Below, piece after piece: positions 23,113-35,446 of a DNA stretch of 64,000 bases. The notes below the pieces were generated by a model. That model was not told where the DNA came from. It saw only the letters and a program-made list of their open reading frames with translations, and searched no databases. The stretch is from Diphasiastrum complanatum (lineage: Eukaryota; Streptophyta; Lycopodiopsida; Lycopodiales; Lycopodiaceae), in the NCBI GenBank assembly GCA_029204225.1, contig CM055095.1, positions 66,179,940 to 66,243,939 of the forward strand, written 5' to 3'. The translations under genes and the position numbers were made by a program. How positions within the stretch are numbered: position 1 is the stretch's first letter; each line of letters begins with the position of its first letter.

Positions 23113-23940
23113 TGTCGCAGAAGCAGAAAACTCTGTTGGATTTCGCTAGAGCAAAATTGTTTCGTTTTTGTTTTCGTCTTCTTAATCATGAACGATTTTA
23201 TGTCTTTGAATTTTTTTTTGCGGAGAAGCTTTTACAGGATCCTAGACACGCGACTGCACATCACAGAACACATTCTATTCTAGCAATCAAGACACACAGC
23301 ACAAGACAAGAAGATGCACAAAAAAAAAGAGCGATTGTATTATCAACTCAATTTTAGAGCGAGATCATCAATGTCTCGCTCGTTGGCGGAGTGACACTCT
23401 GCTCTTTTGCTGTGTTCTGCTCGTTGGCAGACTTTAATGGACAGCTCTAGTATTTTTATTTTTCTGGTCTACTCGCTACATCTCTCTCTATCTCTTACAG
23501 ATCTCTCTTTCCAGATTTTCTCTTCACATCAGTTTATGATCCAGAGATGATCGTTTTTACCTCCACAGTGTGGAGTTTACAAGATAGCTAAACGTAGAAT
23601 CACAAGACTAGTTAACGCTAATCAACTAGTTAGTTAGTCTCCATCGTTGCCTCTCGTTTCACCTGGGCGTGAAGTTTACGACTCCAAGCCCGTTGAGCTA
23701 CCAGTTGGCAGCGCGAAAGATTCTCCTTTGTTTGTTTCGTAATCTCTCGTTTGCTTTTGTTTCTTTCGTAGTTTGTCGTTTTGCGTCCCTTTGCGGTTTG
23801 CGGTCCTGGAGGTGTGTCTATGATTCACGAATCGTTCGTGCTTTGAGTCAAGGGACATTGACTATCGCGAATCGTTCTCGTTCGACCTTCGTTTCTTGTT
23901 CGTGTTGCAAAAAAATTGCAGGAGTTCACCATTTTTGACA
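23113..23940 (-). repeat. Copia LTR next to the primer binding site (outer end tentative)
   Basis: TGTCGCAGAAG starts directly after the primer binding site. The segment up to TTTTTGACA at 23940 would give a TG...CA LTR of 828 bp, and the next base begins a different copia fragment. No second copy is present, so the outer end is tentative. Words such as GCGAATCGTTCTCG recall the stretch at 13860-14150. Confidence 0.4.
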
Positions 23941-24590
23941 CTCCATAGGTGTATCTATGCCTTTACAGTTTTCCATTTGGAATTTCTTGAGCATGGAAAG
24001 TGCATATCTACTTTGGCTTATAAATGCATGACCATTCCAAAAATCTATTTCAAGGCCTAGAATATAGTGAAGAACACCTAAGTCTTGCATCTTAAACTCA
24101 CTACCAAGTGCATGCTTAGTTTCTTCAACTAGCTTCTCATTATTTCCACAATGAATGATATCATCTACATAGATGAGAAGTATAATTACAAAGTTATCTA
24201 CAAACTTATAGTATAGAGAAGGGTCATATTCACTTCGAATAAATTTAGGTGATATGAGATAGGAGTTGTGCCTTGCATACCAAGACCTTGGTGCCTGTTT
24301 CAGTCCATACAGACTTTTGAACAAAAGACAAACTTTTGATTCATCACCTTCCTTCACAAAACCTAGAGGCTGCTCCATGTAAATCTCCTCCTCAAGGTAA
24401 CCATTGAGAAATGCATTTGAAACATCAAGTTGGAACATACTCCATTTGTCAAAACATGCAAGAGATGAGTATTCGGATTGTTACCATCTTTGCAACTGGT
24501 GCAAAGTATCTTCATAATCAAGACCTTTGATTTGTGAGTAGCCTGTGGCACAAATTCTTGCTTTATACTTATTGATAGCATATCCCACGA
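23941..24590 (-). pseudogene. Copia reverse transcriptase fragment (minus strand)
   Basis: It encodes QLDVSNAFLNGYLEEEIYM, SLYGLKQAPRSWYA, LLIYVDDII and the LGVLHYILGLEI block. The last part (24480-24590) continues upstream in other frames (YKARICATGYSQ). It is very similar, in opposite orientation, to 27130-27709 of the neighbouring element, but keeps about 80 bp that the plus-strand copy lacks. Confidence 0.8.
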
Positions 24591-24599
24591 GTTGAGTAC

Positions 24600-27500
24600 T
24601 CTCTCAAACTCTCTGATTGCCTAAAACTCTTCTAAAAACAAATCAAATCGGTTTAGAAACTCGAGCAACACATTCTACTCTTCAATACCTATCCAACAAG
24701 CTAGAGATCATCAAATTTGGACAATTTCTCATAGAGAAAATGTCTTCATCTAGTTCACATTTCTTGGAGCATAGTGAGAGATTAACATCTTCCAATTATG
24801 CAATGTGGAAGATTAGAATGAAATCATTATTGATTCTATAGATGTAATGGACATTGTGAGTGGAGCTGAAGAAGAACCTGCAACACCTAATGAAGCTGCA
24901 TCATTCAATAAAAGAACCAGAATTGCCCTTCATTTCATAAAAATGAATGTCACAAATGAAGTGTTAAGAGAGATCAGTACATGCACCACTGCCAAGGAGG
25001 CTTGGGACACTCTAAAAAAAATCTATGAAATTAAAAATACTTCTAGATTGCTTTCACTTCGAAACCAAATCTTTCTAAGTTATCAGAGAGTAGATGAGAG
25101 TGCTTCATCTTATGTAATGAGAGTAAAGGATCTCGCTGAGGATCATTAGACTTTCATTAAAAGATGGTGGAGATGACAAAGCACTCTTCACCAAGGACAA
25201 GTCAAGAGGCAAGGGCAAAGGTCAACAACACTTCAAGAAGGACAAAGCCAAAGAAGGTGGTGAGGATCAATCCTCACAAGTTGCAACATCCAGTGATAAT
25301 AAGAAGTTGTCAAAGATCAAATGTTTTTTCTGTGGCCAGAAAGGCCACTATGCATCAAACTGTTTCAAGAAGAAAAACCAATCTAAGCAAGCTAACCTTA
25401 CTAATGAGGAAGAGTGTGAGGGTGTTGAGAGTGAAAGAGATGATTCTTTAATGATGTCTAGTTTTTCATCTTTTCCTTTCAAGAATGAAGAAATCTGGTG
25501 GATAGATAGTAGGGCAAGTTCCCATATGTCTAGTTCTAGAAACTCTTTCACAAGTCTCATGCCATATCTAGGTGCAAAAAGATCAATCAGTGTAGAATTA
25601 AAGGAATAGGTAGTATTCCACTGCATGCATCATCTTCAAAATCTTTCAAGTTTGCATGATGTACTTTATGTACCTAGACCAACCAAAAATCTCATTAGTG
25701 TAGGACATTTGTTTGATAGTGGATTGGATGTCAAGTTTCATGTTGACAAGTGTATAATCTCAAGAGAAAATGAATTTATTGCTAGAGGATCTAGAATTGG
25801 AAAGTTGTACAAACTAGATTCTAGGGAGAGTGCTAATATTTCAGATATTGCTTATGAGACCAAGGTTCAATAGGAGGATCTGTGGCATAAGAGATTGGGA
25901 CATCCCAATTTCAAAGCCATGCAATATATGGTCAAGGAAGGAAAAGTTGTTGGACTACCAAAGACACTGTCAAAGGAGCTTCAACCTTGTGAAGCTTGTG
26001 TTTTGGCAAAATCACACAGAAGGCCTTTTCCAAGATCAAGCATCAAAACACAACATCCATTTGAACTCATGCACTCTGATGTTCATTTCTCTTCAACCAA
26101 AAGCAAAGGAGGAGAAAATTGCTTTGTTACCTTTGTAGATGATTATACCTGATATTCTTGGATCTATATGCTATCTTCTAAAGCCATGGTTTATGCTGTT
26201 TTTCTTACTTTCAAAGCTTATGTAGAAAAGTAGTTTACTTTCAAGTTGAAAGCTTTGAGAAGTGATAGTGGAGGTGAATACACCTCCAATAAGTTTAAAG
26301 ACTTTGTGAGAGAGAGGGAATACAAAGATTTTTTGTTCTTATACTCCTCAGCAAAATGGAGTTGCTGAGAGAAAAAATAGAACTTTGTGTGAATGTGCAA
26401 AAGCCATTAGGCTAGAAGCATCTCTGCCTAAAGAATTTTGGGGAGAAGCAGTTGCATGTGCAAATTATCTTTGTAATAGGCTTTCTAATCTTGCAATAGA
26501 AGGAAGAACACCATTTGAGATGTTGTATAAGAAAAAGCCTAAGGTAGATCATCTTAGGGTCTTTGATTGTGTATGCTTTGTGCATGTACCTTTAGAGACT
26601 AAGAAGAAGGATGATCCTAGTGCTGTTAAAGGAATTTTTGTAGGATATGCTTCTACTAAAAAAAGCATATAAAGTATATCTTCTCTCTACTAACAAGAAT
26701 GTTGTAAGTAGAGATGTGATCTTTCATGAAGATCAAAAGTTTAACTTGGATGAAGCACATATCAAGGAGTCTCATACAAGGTCTATAATCATCAATCTTG
26801 ATGCTTCTCAAGAAGTGGTGAGGCTGAGGCTTGAGGAGGAGCAACTTCAAGCACCTACACCATGAAGATCTACAAGAGAAAGATCTGAGCCAAGAAGGCT
26901 TACATATGATGAGGAAGGAAGGCAAGTGGAAGGTGAAACTTCCTATTATGTTCTCTTCATATCAAATGAAGAGCCTAAAGATCTCCAAGAGGCACTTCAA
27001 TCCAAGAAGTGGGTTGAAGCAATGACCCAAGAGTTTGAAGCCTTGATGTCAAACAACACATGGGAGCTTGTGGAGCCACCAAACAACATGCATGTAATTG
27101 GATGTAAGTGGGTTTTCAGGATCAAGTATAACAATGATGGATCCATCAACAAATATAAAACAAGACTTTGTGCTAAAAGCTACTCTCAAATCAAAGGTCT
27201 TGACTATGGAGGATGTTTTAGCTTGATGTTTCTAATAACTTTCTCAATGGTTACTTTGAGGAGAAGATTTACATGGAGCAACCACCTGGATTTTTGAAAG
27301 AAGGTGAAGAATCAAAAGTTTGTCTTTTGTTCAAAAGTCTCTATGGACTAAAACAAGCACCAAGGTCTTGGTATGAAAGGCTCAACTCCTTTCTCATATC
27401 ACTCGGATTTTGTCTTAGTGAATATGACCCCTCTTTGTATATTAAGTTTGTAAGTAACTTTGTAGTTATTCTTCTCGTCTATGTAGATGATATCATTCTT

Positions 27501-28700
27501 TGTGAAAATAATGAGAAGCTAGTTGAAGAAACTAAGCATGCACTTGGTAGTGAATTTAAGATGCAAGACTTAGGAGTTCTTCACTATATTTTAGGCCTTG
27601 AAATTGACTTTTGGAAAGGTCATGCCTTCATAAGTCAAAGTAGATATGCACTTTCCATGCTCAAGAAATTTCAAATGGAAAACTGTAAAGGCATAGATAC
27701 ACCAATGGAGCACATTGTAAAAGTTCCTATGAAAGATGATGAAAAAACCTTTGAGGACATCGCTCTTTATAGGAGTCTTATTGGCTCACTTATATGGTTA
27801 ACTGTGACAAGGCCTGATCTAAGCTTTAGTGTGCATAAGCTAAGTCAACACATGCAGAATCCAAAGATATATCATTGGAAGTTGGCTAAAAGAATCTTGA
27901 GGTATATATCTTCTACCTTAGACTATGGATTAATCTACAAAGGAGAAGATCTGACTTTGGTTGCTTTTTCAGATTCAGATTTTGCAAGATACGGGTTGGA
28001 TAGAAAATCCACAAGTGCTTACACAATTTTTCTTGGAGGGAATCTAGTTTCTTGGCTATCAAAGAAGCAAGCAACTATATCCTTATCATCTTGTGAAGCT
28101 GAATATCTTACAACCACAACAAAAGAGATTTTATGGATCAAAAGGCTACTCTTGGAGCTAAAGTGTTATGGAGATGAAGACCCTCCAATTATAAAAATTG
28201 ATAGCATCTCAACTCAGGCTCTTGCAAATAATCCTGTATTCCATGCAAGGAGCAAACACATCAAGGTAGCTCATCATTTTGTAAGAGAAAAAGTTATTGG
28301 GAGAGAGATCTTATTGGAGCATGTTGAATCTTAAAATTGTGTTGCAGATCTTCTCACCAAGCCATTGCTCAAGAATGTTTTTATCAAGATGAGGTCTAAC
28401 CTTGGCCTAATTTCAAAGTCTATGTTGGATAGGAACATATATTTTAAGGAGGAGTGTGAAGATTAGTAAAATTATATCTTCCTATCGCGAGTTTTGGGGC
28501 CATGCTATTGTTTCTCTATGGAATTTCTTGAGTGAACACTCTAAAGACTTGGAATCATTAGGGCAACCCTGCTCTAGGCCTCAGATCATGCTCAAATCGA
28601 TCCACAGGCGAGTTAGATCAAACAAAAATCAGTGTGGGGAGGTGCGGTCGCAGACAAGGAGGCCGCGGATTGTTCGTGGAACCAGGGTGAGAGCGTAGCG
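24600..28700 (+). mobile_element. Decayed near-full-length copia element, 5' LTR missing
   Basis: On the plus strand: gag (from ATG at 24740), zinc knuckle (about 25316), protease (about 25498), GAG-pre-integrase, integrase (25895-26700), RT (26926-27720) and RNase H (to 28334). Then come the VADLLTKPL tail, a polypurine tract (AAGGAGGAG) and a 3' LTR starting TGTGAAGATTAG at 28455. Neither a primer binding site nor a 5' LTR is visible upstream of gag. The LTR's right end is not defined; 28700 is a placeholder. Confidence 0.8.
24740..28334 (+). pseudogene. Copia gag-pol with many frameshifts and stops
   Basis: All domains can be traced, but the frame is broken near 24841 and 25149. There are stops near 25607, 25873 and 26150 and at 26234, further breaks near 26320, 26670 and 26864, and a deletion near 27215 removing part of the RT palm. 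The zinc knuckle (CFFCGQKGHYASNC) is intact. The protease motif reads DSR instead of DSG. The RT motif YVDD (near 27480) is intact within a 353-codon open frame (27273-28334) that runs through RNase H. Inactive as a whole. Confidence 0.85.
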
Positions 28701-29340
28701 CTTCAAAGTGGACAGTGTCTACAAGACTCTCCATTGGTGCACATAAGTGCTCAAATCTGTTGGATAGAGGAGTTACAAGATTGACGACTCAGATTGTGCT
28801 ACTTAGAAGGGATATCCATGGTTGGATCAGATTCAACCATTGGATGGAGTCTGAAGGGTTGTTGAAGAGGGCCCTGAAGAAGTGAAGTGAATTTTAGCCT
28901 TCAACTTCATTAAAAATTTTCATACTAAAATTGGAGTTGGGTCCCTTCACAAGTGAAGAGTGAAGTTTCTTCAAGGTGAAGAAACAATTCAAAAACTAGA
29001 AAAGTCCCTATTTTTGGGTCCTTTGCCCGTTTTGACCCAAACGAAAGGCTATAACCTCCAAACAAAGGGCACCCGGACTGTACCTACAAGTACGGTACAG
29101 CAAAACAGAGTGATTGCAGTGGAGAAAGTGTTCAGATTATGCCAGAAGTGATTTCACCATTCCACTGGGCATGTTGTTGAGAGTTGACGACTGAGTGCAT
29201 TTCGGAAGGCGACGTCGATTTGGCTTTCAAATTGGTGGAAAAGTGGCGAGTGGCCTGGTAAGGGAAAAAGTACAGGTCATTATCTTCAACTTATGACATC
29301 ACTGTTGGCCTCGGCATACTGTTTTTAGCCTACGGCAGAA
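28455..29340 (+). other. 3' LTR and following stretch without defined boundary
   Basis: The LTR of the preceding element starts at 28455. Somewhere before 29359 it gives way to the leader of the next copia remnant. I could not find a TG...CA partner or a primer binding site, so the boundary is unknown. No other gene seen. Confidence 0.4.
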
Positions 29341-29358
29341 GTTTCAAGCAGTTTTGCG

Positions 29359-31628
29359 ATGGCAAACATGGGAGAGTCCATTGTGAGTGAAAGTAACAAA
29401 TTGGACGAGATTTCTAACTATGCAGTGTGGAAATTCAAAATGAAAAACATACTGATGGAGAAAGACATGTGGGAAGTCGTCACAAGTGATGAGAAAAGGC
29501 TGCCAAATGAAGTAGATATCAACGTGTTTGACAAAAAGATGAGGAAAGCTTTGACCTTCATTAACTTGTCAGTGAAGGATCACATCATTACCCACATTTG
29601 TGATGTTGTTACACCTACACAGGCATGGGATGTGCTGAAGGAGCATTCGAGACTTCAAATCCATCAGGAATCATGTTTCTGAAGTCAAAGTTGAATAGTG
29701 CCCGCATGAAACAAGGAGAGCATATTCAGACGTACATGACCAGAATCAAGACAATGAGAGATGAACTGCATTCTATTGGTGAGCACATACGTGTTGTGGA
29801 GCTAGTGCACAATGCATTGTGCGGCATTGCAGAATCCTATTAGATGTTTGTGAGCGGAATAGCATCAAGAGAAAGATTGCCAACCTTTGACGAGCTCACA
29901 GGAATCTTGATACAGGAAGAGCAATGACGAGAAATGGTGAAAGCTAGACGTCAAAATACTGACGATCAGGCACTTGCGACCTGCCAAAAACAAGGCAAGG
30001 GCAAGGGCAAGGGCAAGAAGAAGTCTAAGTAGCAATTTGCCAAGTCTTAGGAGGACGAGGGATCTTCCAGTAAAACTAAGAAGAAAGGCAAGTGCTTCCA
30101 TTGTGGTAAAAAGGGCCATTGGAAGAGTGAATGTCGCAAATTCCTGGCAGAACAAGGCAAGGGAAAACCAAAACAAGCACGTAACCTTGTTGATGAGGGT
30201 GAGATTGAAGACTCTAGCATCTTCATATCTACGTTGTCATCTAATCAAGTTGATCAAACATGGTATATTGACTCGGGAGCCACAAGACACATGACAGGTA
30301 ACAAGAATTGGTTCAATAGTTTGAAGGTGTTGGATAATGGAACATTTGTTTCACAAGCAAATGGTGAGGTGTGCAAGATCAAGGGGATAGGCACCGTTGC
30401 AATCCAACTACCTGATGGCAAAAGCAGGATGATCAGGGAGGTACTTTACATACCAGGCTTGAAGAAAAATCTACTTTCTATTGGAATCATTACTGATCAA
30501 AAGCTGAAAGTAGAATTCGCCCATGATCGTTGCTTTGTGAAAAATGTGAACCAAAAGTTCAAAGTTATTGCGGATGGAGTAAGAGAGCCCAATACAAAAT
30601 TGTACAGGTTGAATGCTACAATTAGTGGGCAACACGGACTTGTATCATCCATTCCATCACAAACTGAGTTGTGGCATAAGAGACTTGGTCACTTGAACTT
30701 GGGAAGCCTCAGTTTGATGAGAAAATTGGAGATGGTAATAGGATTGCCTACCATAGAAGATCACTTGAAATCGATGTGCGAATCCTGTGTATATGGGAAG
30801 CAGCATCGAGAGAAGTTCAATAAAGAGGGTGTTGCAAGAGCAAAGAATATCCTGGATTTAATCCACACAGATTTATGCGTGCCTATGAGGACCATGTCCT
30901 TAGGTAAAGCCTTCTATTTCATGACCTTTATTGATGATATGTCACGTAAGACGTGGATCTACTTCTTGAAAAAGAAATCAGATGCATTTGATAACTTCAA
31001 GAGCTTTAAAGCATTGGTCAAAAATTAGATAGGTAGGAAGATCAAAGTCCTAAGATCAGATAGTGGAGGTGAGTACAAGTCTAATGACTTCAATGATCTT
31101 TGTGATCAATGTGGAATTAAAATACAATTTACGCAAGCTCATACTCCTGCTCTCAATGGTGTAGCTGAGTGCAAGAATCGTACGATTGTGGAAAGTGCCA
31201 GATCTATGCTAGCTGAGATGAAACTACCAAAAGATTTTTGGTCAGAAGCATGTAGCATGACAGTCTATCTTCAAAATAGAAGTCCTACCATTGCCATACC
31301 AAAGATAACACCTGAGGAAGCATTCACGAAGAAGAAGCCAAAGGTGAACCACTTGTGAATCTTTGGATGTAAGGCCTTTGTACACATTCCTAAGGAAGAG
31401 AGACATAAACTTGATGTAAAAGCTATCAAGTGCATATTCCTAGGATATGATGATCGTGTGAAGGGCTATAGATGTTTTGATCCAGTCAAAAACAAAATCC
31501 ATATAAGCCGTGATGTTATCTTTAATGAATCCAAGATGTATGAAGACGAGGATGCTGAGAAGATAGAAACATCCATTGGGAAAGATGGTATAGTGAGGAT
31601 ACTACCTGATGATGATCCATGGAAATGA
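29359..31628 (+). pseudogene. Copia gag-protease-integrase remnant
   Basis: Gag is interrupted by frameshifts near 29650 and by stops at 29841 and 30030. The protease to GAG-pre-integrase part (30234-31028) is open: WYIDSGATRHMT, LWHKRLGHLNLGSL, CESCVYGKQHR, then HTDLCVPM. A TAG at 31026-31028 stands where a Gln is usual. Integrase continues with LRSDSGGEYKS and NGVAECKNRT. The catalytic Glu is kept, but the next conserved Arg is Cys. Another stop is near 31357. Confidence 0.8.
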
Positions 31629-31640
31629 AACCTTCTCCTG
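29359..31640 (+). mobile_element. 3'-truncated copia element: gag, protease, integrase
   Basis: Gag starts at 29359 (MANMGESIVSESNKLDEISNYAVWKFKMK in translation, split here: MANMGESIVSESNKLDE then ISNYAVWKFKMK). It is of a different copia lineage from the elements at 24.6 and 49 kb. Zinc knuckle CFHCGKKGHWKSEC lies near 30090, the DSGATRHM protease motif near 30270, and integrase up to about 31630. RT and RNase H are absent. Neither LTR was identified. Confidence 0.75.
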
Positions 31641-31888
31641 CCCTCCACGCTCCAAAGAGTACCAGCGAGATCATGCAAGTATCCAGAAGTATAGATATCT
31701 GATCTGATGACATGATGTTAGCAAATACATTTTAGGTCATGGCTAATCTGCCACTCTTGTAATTCTCTGATTAGTTGTAGATGCTTAATCACTCTAATCT
31801 CAGATTTACATAGAGCGTCTATACTTACTAGATGATACTTGACATATAGATTAACAGAATACATCCTAGACATACATTCATGAGAGAA
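31640..31888. other. Short stretch without gene
   Basis: No coding content recognised between the truncated copia element and the direct repeat that follows. Confidence 0.3.
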
Positions 31889-32650
31889 GTGTATCTCTCT
31901 CACGCCAACGCACTGCGTGGATTTGCATGCAGTGCTTGAAGAAATCAGAGAAAGATCAATATAGACGATTTTTCTTGTTGTGTCTGATCTCGAATGCAAA
32001 TGCGTCTGATGTTATTCGTATGTCTGAGCTTTCTTGTTCATTTGAATTTCGCACCTTGGTTGAAACTATGTTGAATGCTACATTAATTTTATAAACGTAG
32101 ATCAACAGTGCCTGACTAAATTCTGGAGGATTGTAGGAGTGATTCAGCTGGCAATGTCCAGCGATCGCAGCTGAACTCCATCCAAAGTGCAAGAGAATCG
32201 TGGTTCCTTCGCGAAAGCTTCACGACTACGAAATCCCCTTTCATTCTCATCAGTCCATCTGTGTGCAAAGACAATTCTATCTAGGATCTGAAGATCCAAC
32301 TGTCTGCTAGTAAAGCGAGATGATCACTAGAACCGTATTTCTCCCACGCCAGCGCACTACATGGATTTGCATGTAGTGCTTGAAGAATCAGAGAAAGATC
32401 AATATAGATGATTTTTCTTGTCGTGTCTGATCTCGAATGCAAATGTGTCTACTGTTACTTGTGTGTCTGAGTTTTCTTGTTCATTTTAATTCCGCACCTT
32501 GGTTGAAACTATGTTGAATACTGCATTAATTTTATAAACGTAGATCAGTGGTGCCTGACTACACTCTGGAGGACTGTAGGAGTGATTTAGCCGGCAATGT
32601 CCAGCGATCGCATCTGAACTCTATCCGAATCGCAAGAGAGTCCTGGTTGA
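31889..32650. repeat. Direct repeat of about 320 bp, spaced 448 bp apart
   Basis: Copies run from about 31889 to 32215 and from 32337 to 32650. Shared blocks include AGAGAAAGATCAATATAGA, TTGTGTCTGATCTCGAATG-like, GGTTGAAACTATGTTGAAT and GGCAATGTCCAGCGATCGCA. Identity is roughly 85-90 percent by eye. They could be LTR pieces or a small tandem duplication; no TG...CA ends were found. Confidence 0.75.
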
Positions 32651-32808
32651 GTCACAGTCGCGACAGTTTCACTAAGGTTTTGCGATTTCTTCACCGATTC
32701 TCATCAGTGGCATGTAGAGCATATCACACTCATCAAATTTTTGCTGATCCACCTTTGCCAATGATTTGTCTGGTTGGCCCCTCATTAGGTAGTCAACTAT
32801 ATTGGCTG

Positions 32809-34480
32809 CTATGTCAACGTAAAATAAAGAAGCATCGGGTAGCTCATCATCGGGTTAGATTGCAATCTCCTTTCCTTGATACGCGATACATGATCTGCCA
32901 TGTAGTGTTGTTTTCCCTTTCGAACCACTGTCCAAAAATCAAACTCTAACAATAGAAGTAGCCATCGAGTGATTCTCCCTGTGTTGCAGGTTTTGTTAAC
33001 AAGATAGAGCAAGGGTTGATGGTCCGTAAAAAAGACAAAGTGTGTGGCCATCAGGTAATAACGAAACTTCTTAACCGCACATATCATTGTCAGTGCTTCC
33101 CGCTTTGTGGTTAAATTATTCATTTCTGTATCACTAAGCTGTCGACTTTCAAATCGAATCAGAAAATCTTTTTTGTGTTCTCCTGACTGGCTTAAGACTG
33201 CTGCAACTGCATACTTCGATGCGTCCGTATGCACATAAAACTCAATGGACCAATTGGGTGGATGTAGGATTGGTGCTGAGACCAATGCATCTTTAAGTTT
33301 TTGGAAAGCCTTTAGGATTTTCTCATTCCAATGTGGATCCGTTGTGAGTTTGTAAATTGGTCATGCCAACTCCGCAAAATTTGGAATGAAAATCCTGTAA
33401 TAGTTAGCATGACCCATAAAAATGTAGACCTCGTGGATCGTTCCAGGAGGTGGTAGATCAACAATGATCCTGATTTTTTATAGGTTTGTGGCGATCCCAT
33501 GTCTATACACTATACGGCCGAGAATCAAGCCATGTGTAACCCAAAATTGACATTTTTCTGGATTCAAGGAGATCTGGAATTCGCGACATTTTTTTGTAGC
33601 ACCTTCTCTAGATTGGATAAGTGTTCAGAATCTGGTCCATGTACGCACAGATCGTCCAAGAAAATTTCCAGAATTTTTTGCAAATACTCTTTGAATGCCG
33701 CCTGTATGACTCACTGGAAGGTACTTGGGGCATTACAAAGTCCGAATGGCATCAGTGTATAGCCATAGGTTCTTCATTTCGTGGCAAATGATGTCTTATA
33801 CTGGTCTTGGGGTGCTATCTTCACTTGGTTGTAACTGCTAAAGCCGTCTAAAAAACTGTAGGCTTCGGCTCCAGCTACTCTGTCAAGGACACTTTCCGTA
33901 AAGGGCAAAGGAAGATGATCCTTTTTGGTGACTGCGTTTAGCACCTTCAGATTCACACATATTCGAATTTTTCCATTCTTCTTGGGTACTATAACTATCG
34001 GCGATACCTATTTAGTGTGTTCAATTTTGTAAATGAAATCTGCATCTAACAGCTTCTGCAATTTCTGCTTGATTAGTTCCGTGTAGTTTGGGTTGCAGCG
34101 GTAGTAATGACTCACCTTGGGGGCTGCTCCATCCACCAAGGGTATGGTGTGTTGGACTACTGTTGGTGGGATTCCCTTCAGATCACTGTAATTCTAGGCA
34201 AAACAATTCCTATACTCTACCAACAATGATCGTAGCCGCTTGAATTGTGTGGGTGTTACCTGTTCCCCCACATGCACTATCTTTTCTTCTTCACCTAGCT
34301 CGGTAAGATTCATTGGTTACGTTTGTGCAGGTCCCTTGAAGACTTGTTACGTTGGTGTTTGACTTTGATCAGGTTCTCACTGGGCTTGTGACAACATAAT
34401 TACCACATCGTCCAAGGTATAATTTTTGAAAGTCTCAGACATCTCGTGAATGGGTGCTCGTTGAAATTTCTCCTTCAGCA
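32809..34480 (-). pseudogene. Gypsy RT and RNase H remnant
   Basis: RT motifs: VPKKNGKIRICVNLKVLN, FLDGFSSYNQVKIAP, the palm site read as FLDD after EIF, and LHMAWFSA with stops. RNase H starts at ILHPPNWSIEFYVHTDASKYA and continues with KREALTMICAVKKFRYYL and FFTDHQPLLYLV, the gypsy RT_RNaseH pattern. RNase H is open for 158 codons (33285-32809); RT is broken. Confidence 0.85.
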
Positions 34481-34494
34481 TATTGATCTTAGCC

Positions 34495-35440
34495 CTACAC
34501 CTTTTGATTCTTCATCATCTGAGTAGAGGATGACGCTGCATCAGAGTTCATTCTGATTGACTTCAAGGAATCTGACACATTCTTCTTGTCTCTTTTTGTC
34601 ATATCGGTGGATTCGTCCTTGTTGTCTTTCTTCAAAACTGGTGTGACATTCGTCTCATGGTTGGGAGTATCGACATCCACTGTAGCTATAGCTTCTTCAG
34701 GTAGATCACTCCATTGGATCACCTGGTTGTAGTGTTGTTTCAACTGGTTCTTCTTGTTTGTAGGTGCCTTTGGTGGATCTATCCTTGAAACTTTGGCCAT
34801 AGTAGATTTTTGCGACGGTTGAGCTGGTACTCTCTTAGTTCCATGATGATCCGGGTCCATGTGCTGTAGGACCTGCTCATCAGTTAGTTCAATCTCTTTA
34901 TTGTAAGTCAAAGCATGTTGCCAAGGGACTAAGTCATCGTCCACTAGGTTCTCAATAGATTCCGCTCACAGCCATGCTACGCTTATCATATTCACTCCAA
35001 ATGTAATTGGCATATCCATGGTGTAACACTTGGGTGAAGATGTGCTGGGTTCAGGATCCGATTCATGTTGACATGCTTGGTAGTCAATCGTTGCTAATGC
35101 ATCCGTCCATATCACGGCGTCTGTCTCTAAATCGTAGTGACCACCCTTGGGTTGCCTTGGGCGATCGATTGTATGATCTGTCATGGATAATCCGTCATCA
35201 ACCTTGGGTGCAATAGGCTTCACCGCCCATGTGGTTGGATTGACCTTTCCAGCCTGCTCTCTATTCTCAAATGTGAGTTTTCCCATATCCCAGTTGTGTA
35301 CTCTTGCGCAATCCTCAACCATGGTCATCCCAGTAAAACACGGTATGCAGATCGAGACTCAGGTATATCCATTACCACAAAGGTGATCATAAAACGGGGG
35401 CATGGAAATGTTGCTTTTCCGGTAGCATCTCTACTGGAAC
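34495..35440 (-). pseudogene. Gypsy protease C-terminus and acidic spacer
   Basis: A segment encoding IPESRSAYRVLLG, a TGA, then PWL and VHNWDMGKLTF matches the retropepsin C-terminal block (LLGRPWL type). The stop stands where the conserved Arg (CGA) is expected. A charged, Asp/Lys-rich spacer follows in frames 35328-34966 and 34944-34495. Confidence 0.6.
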
Positions 35441-35446
35441 TGTTGC

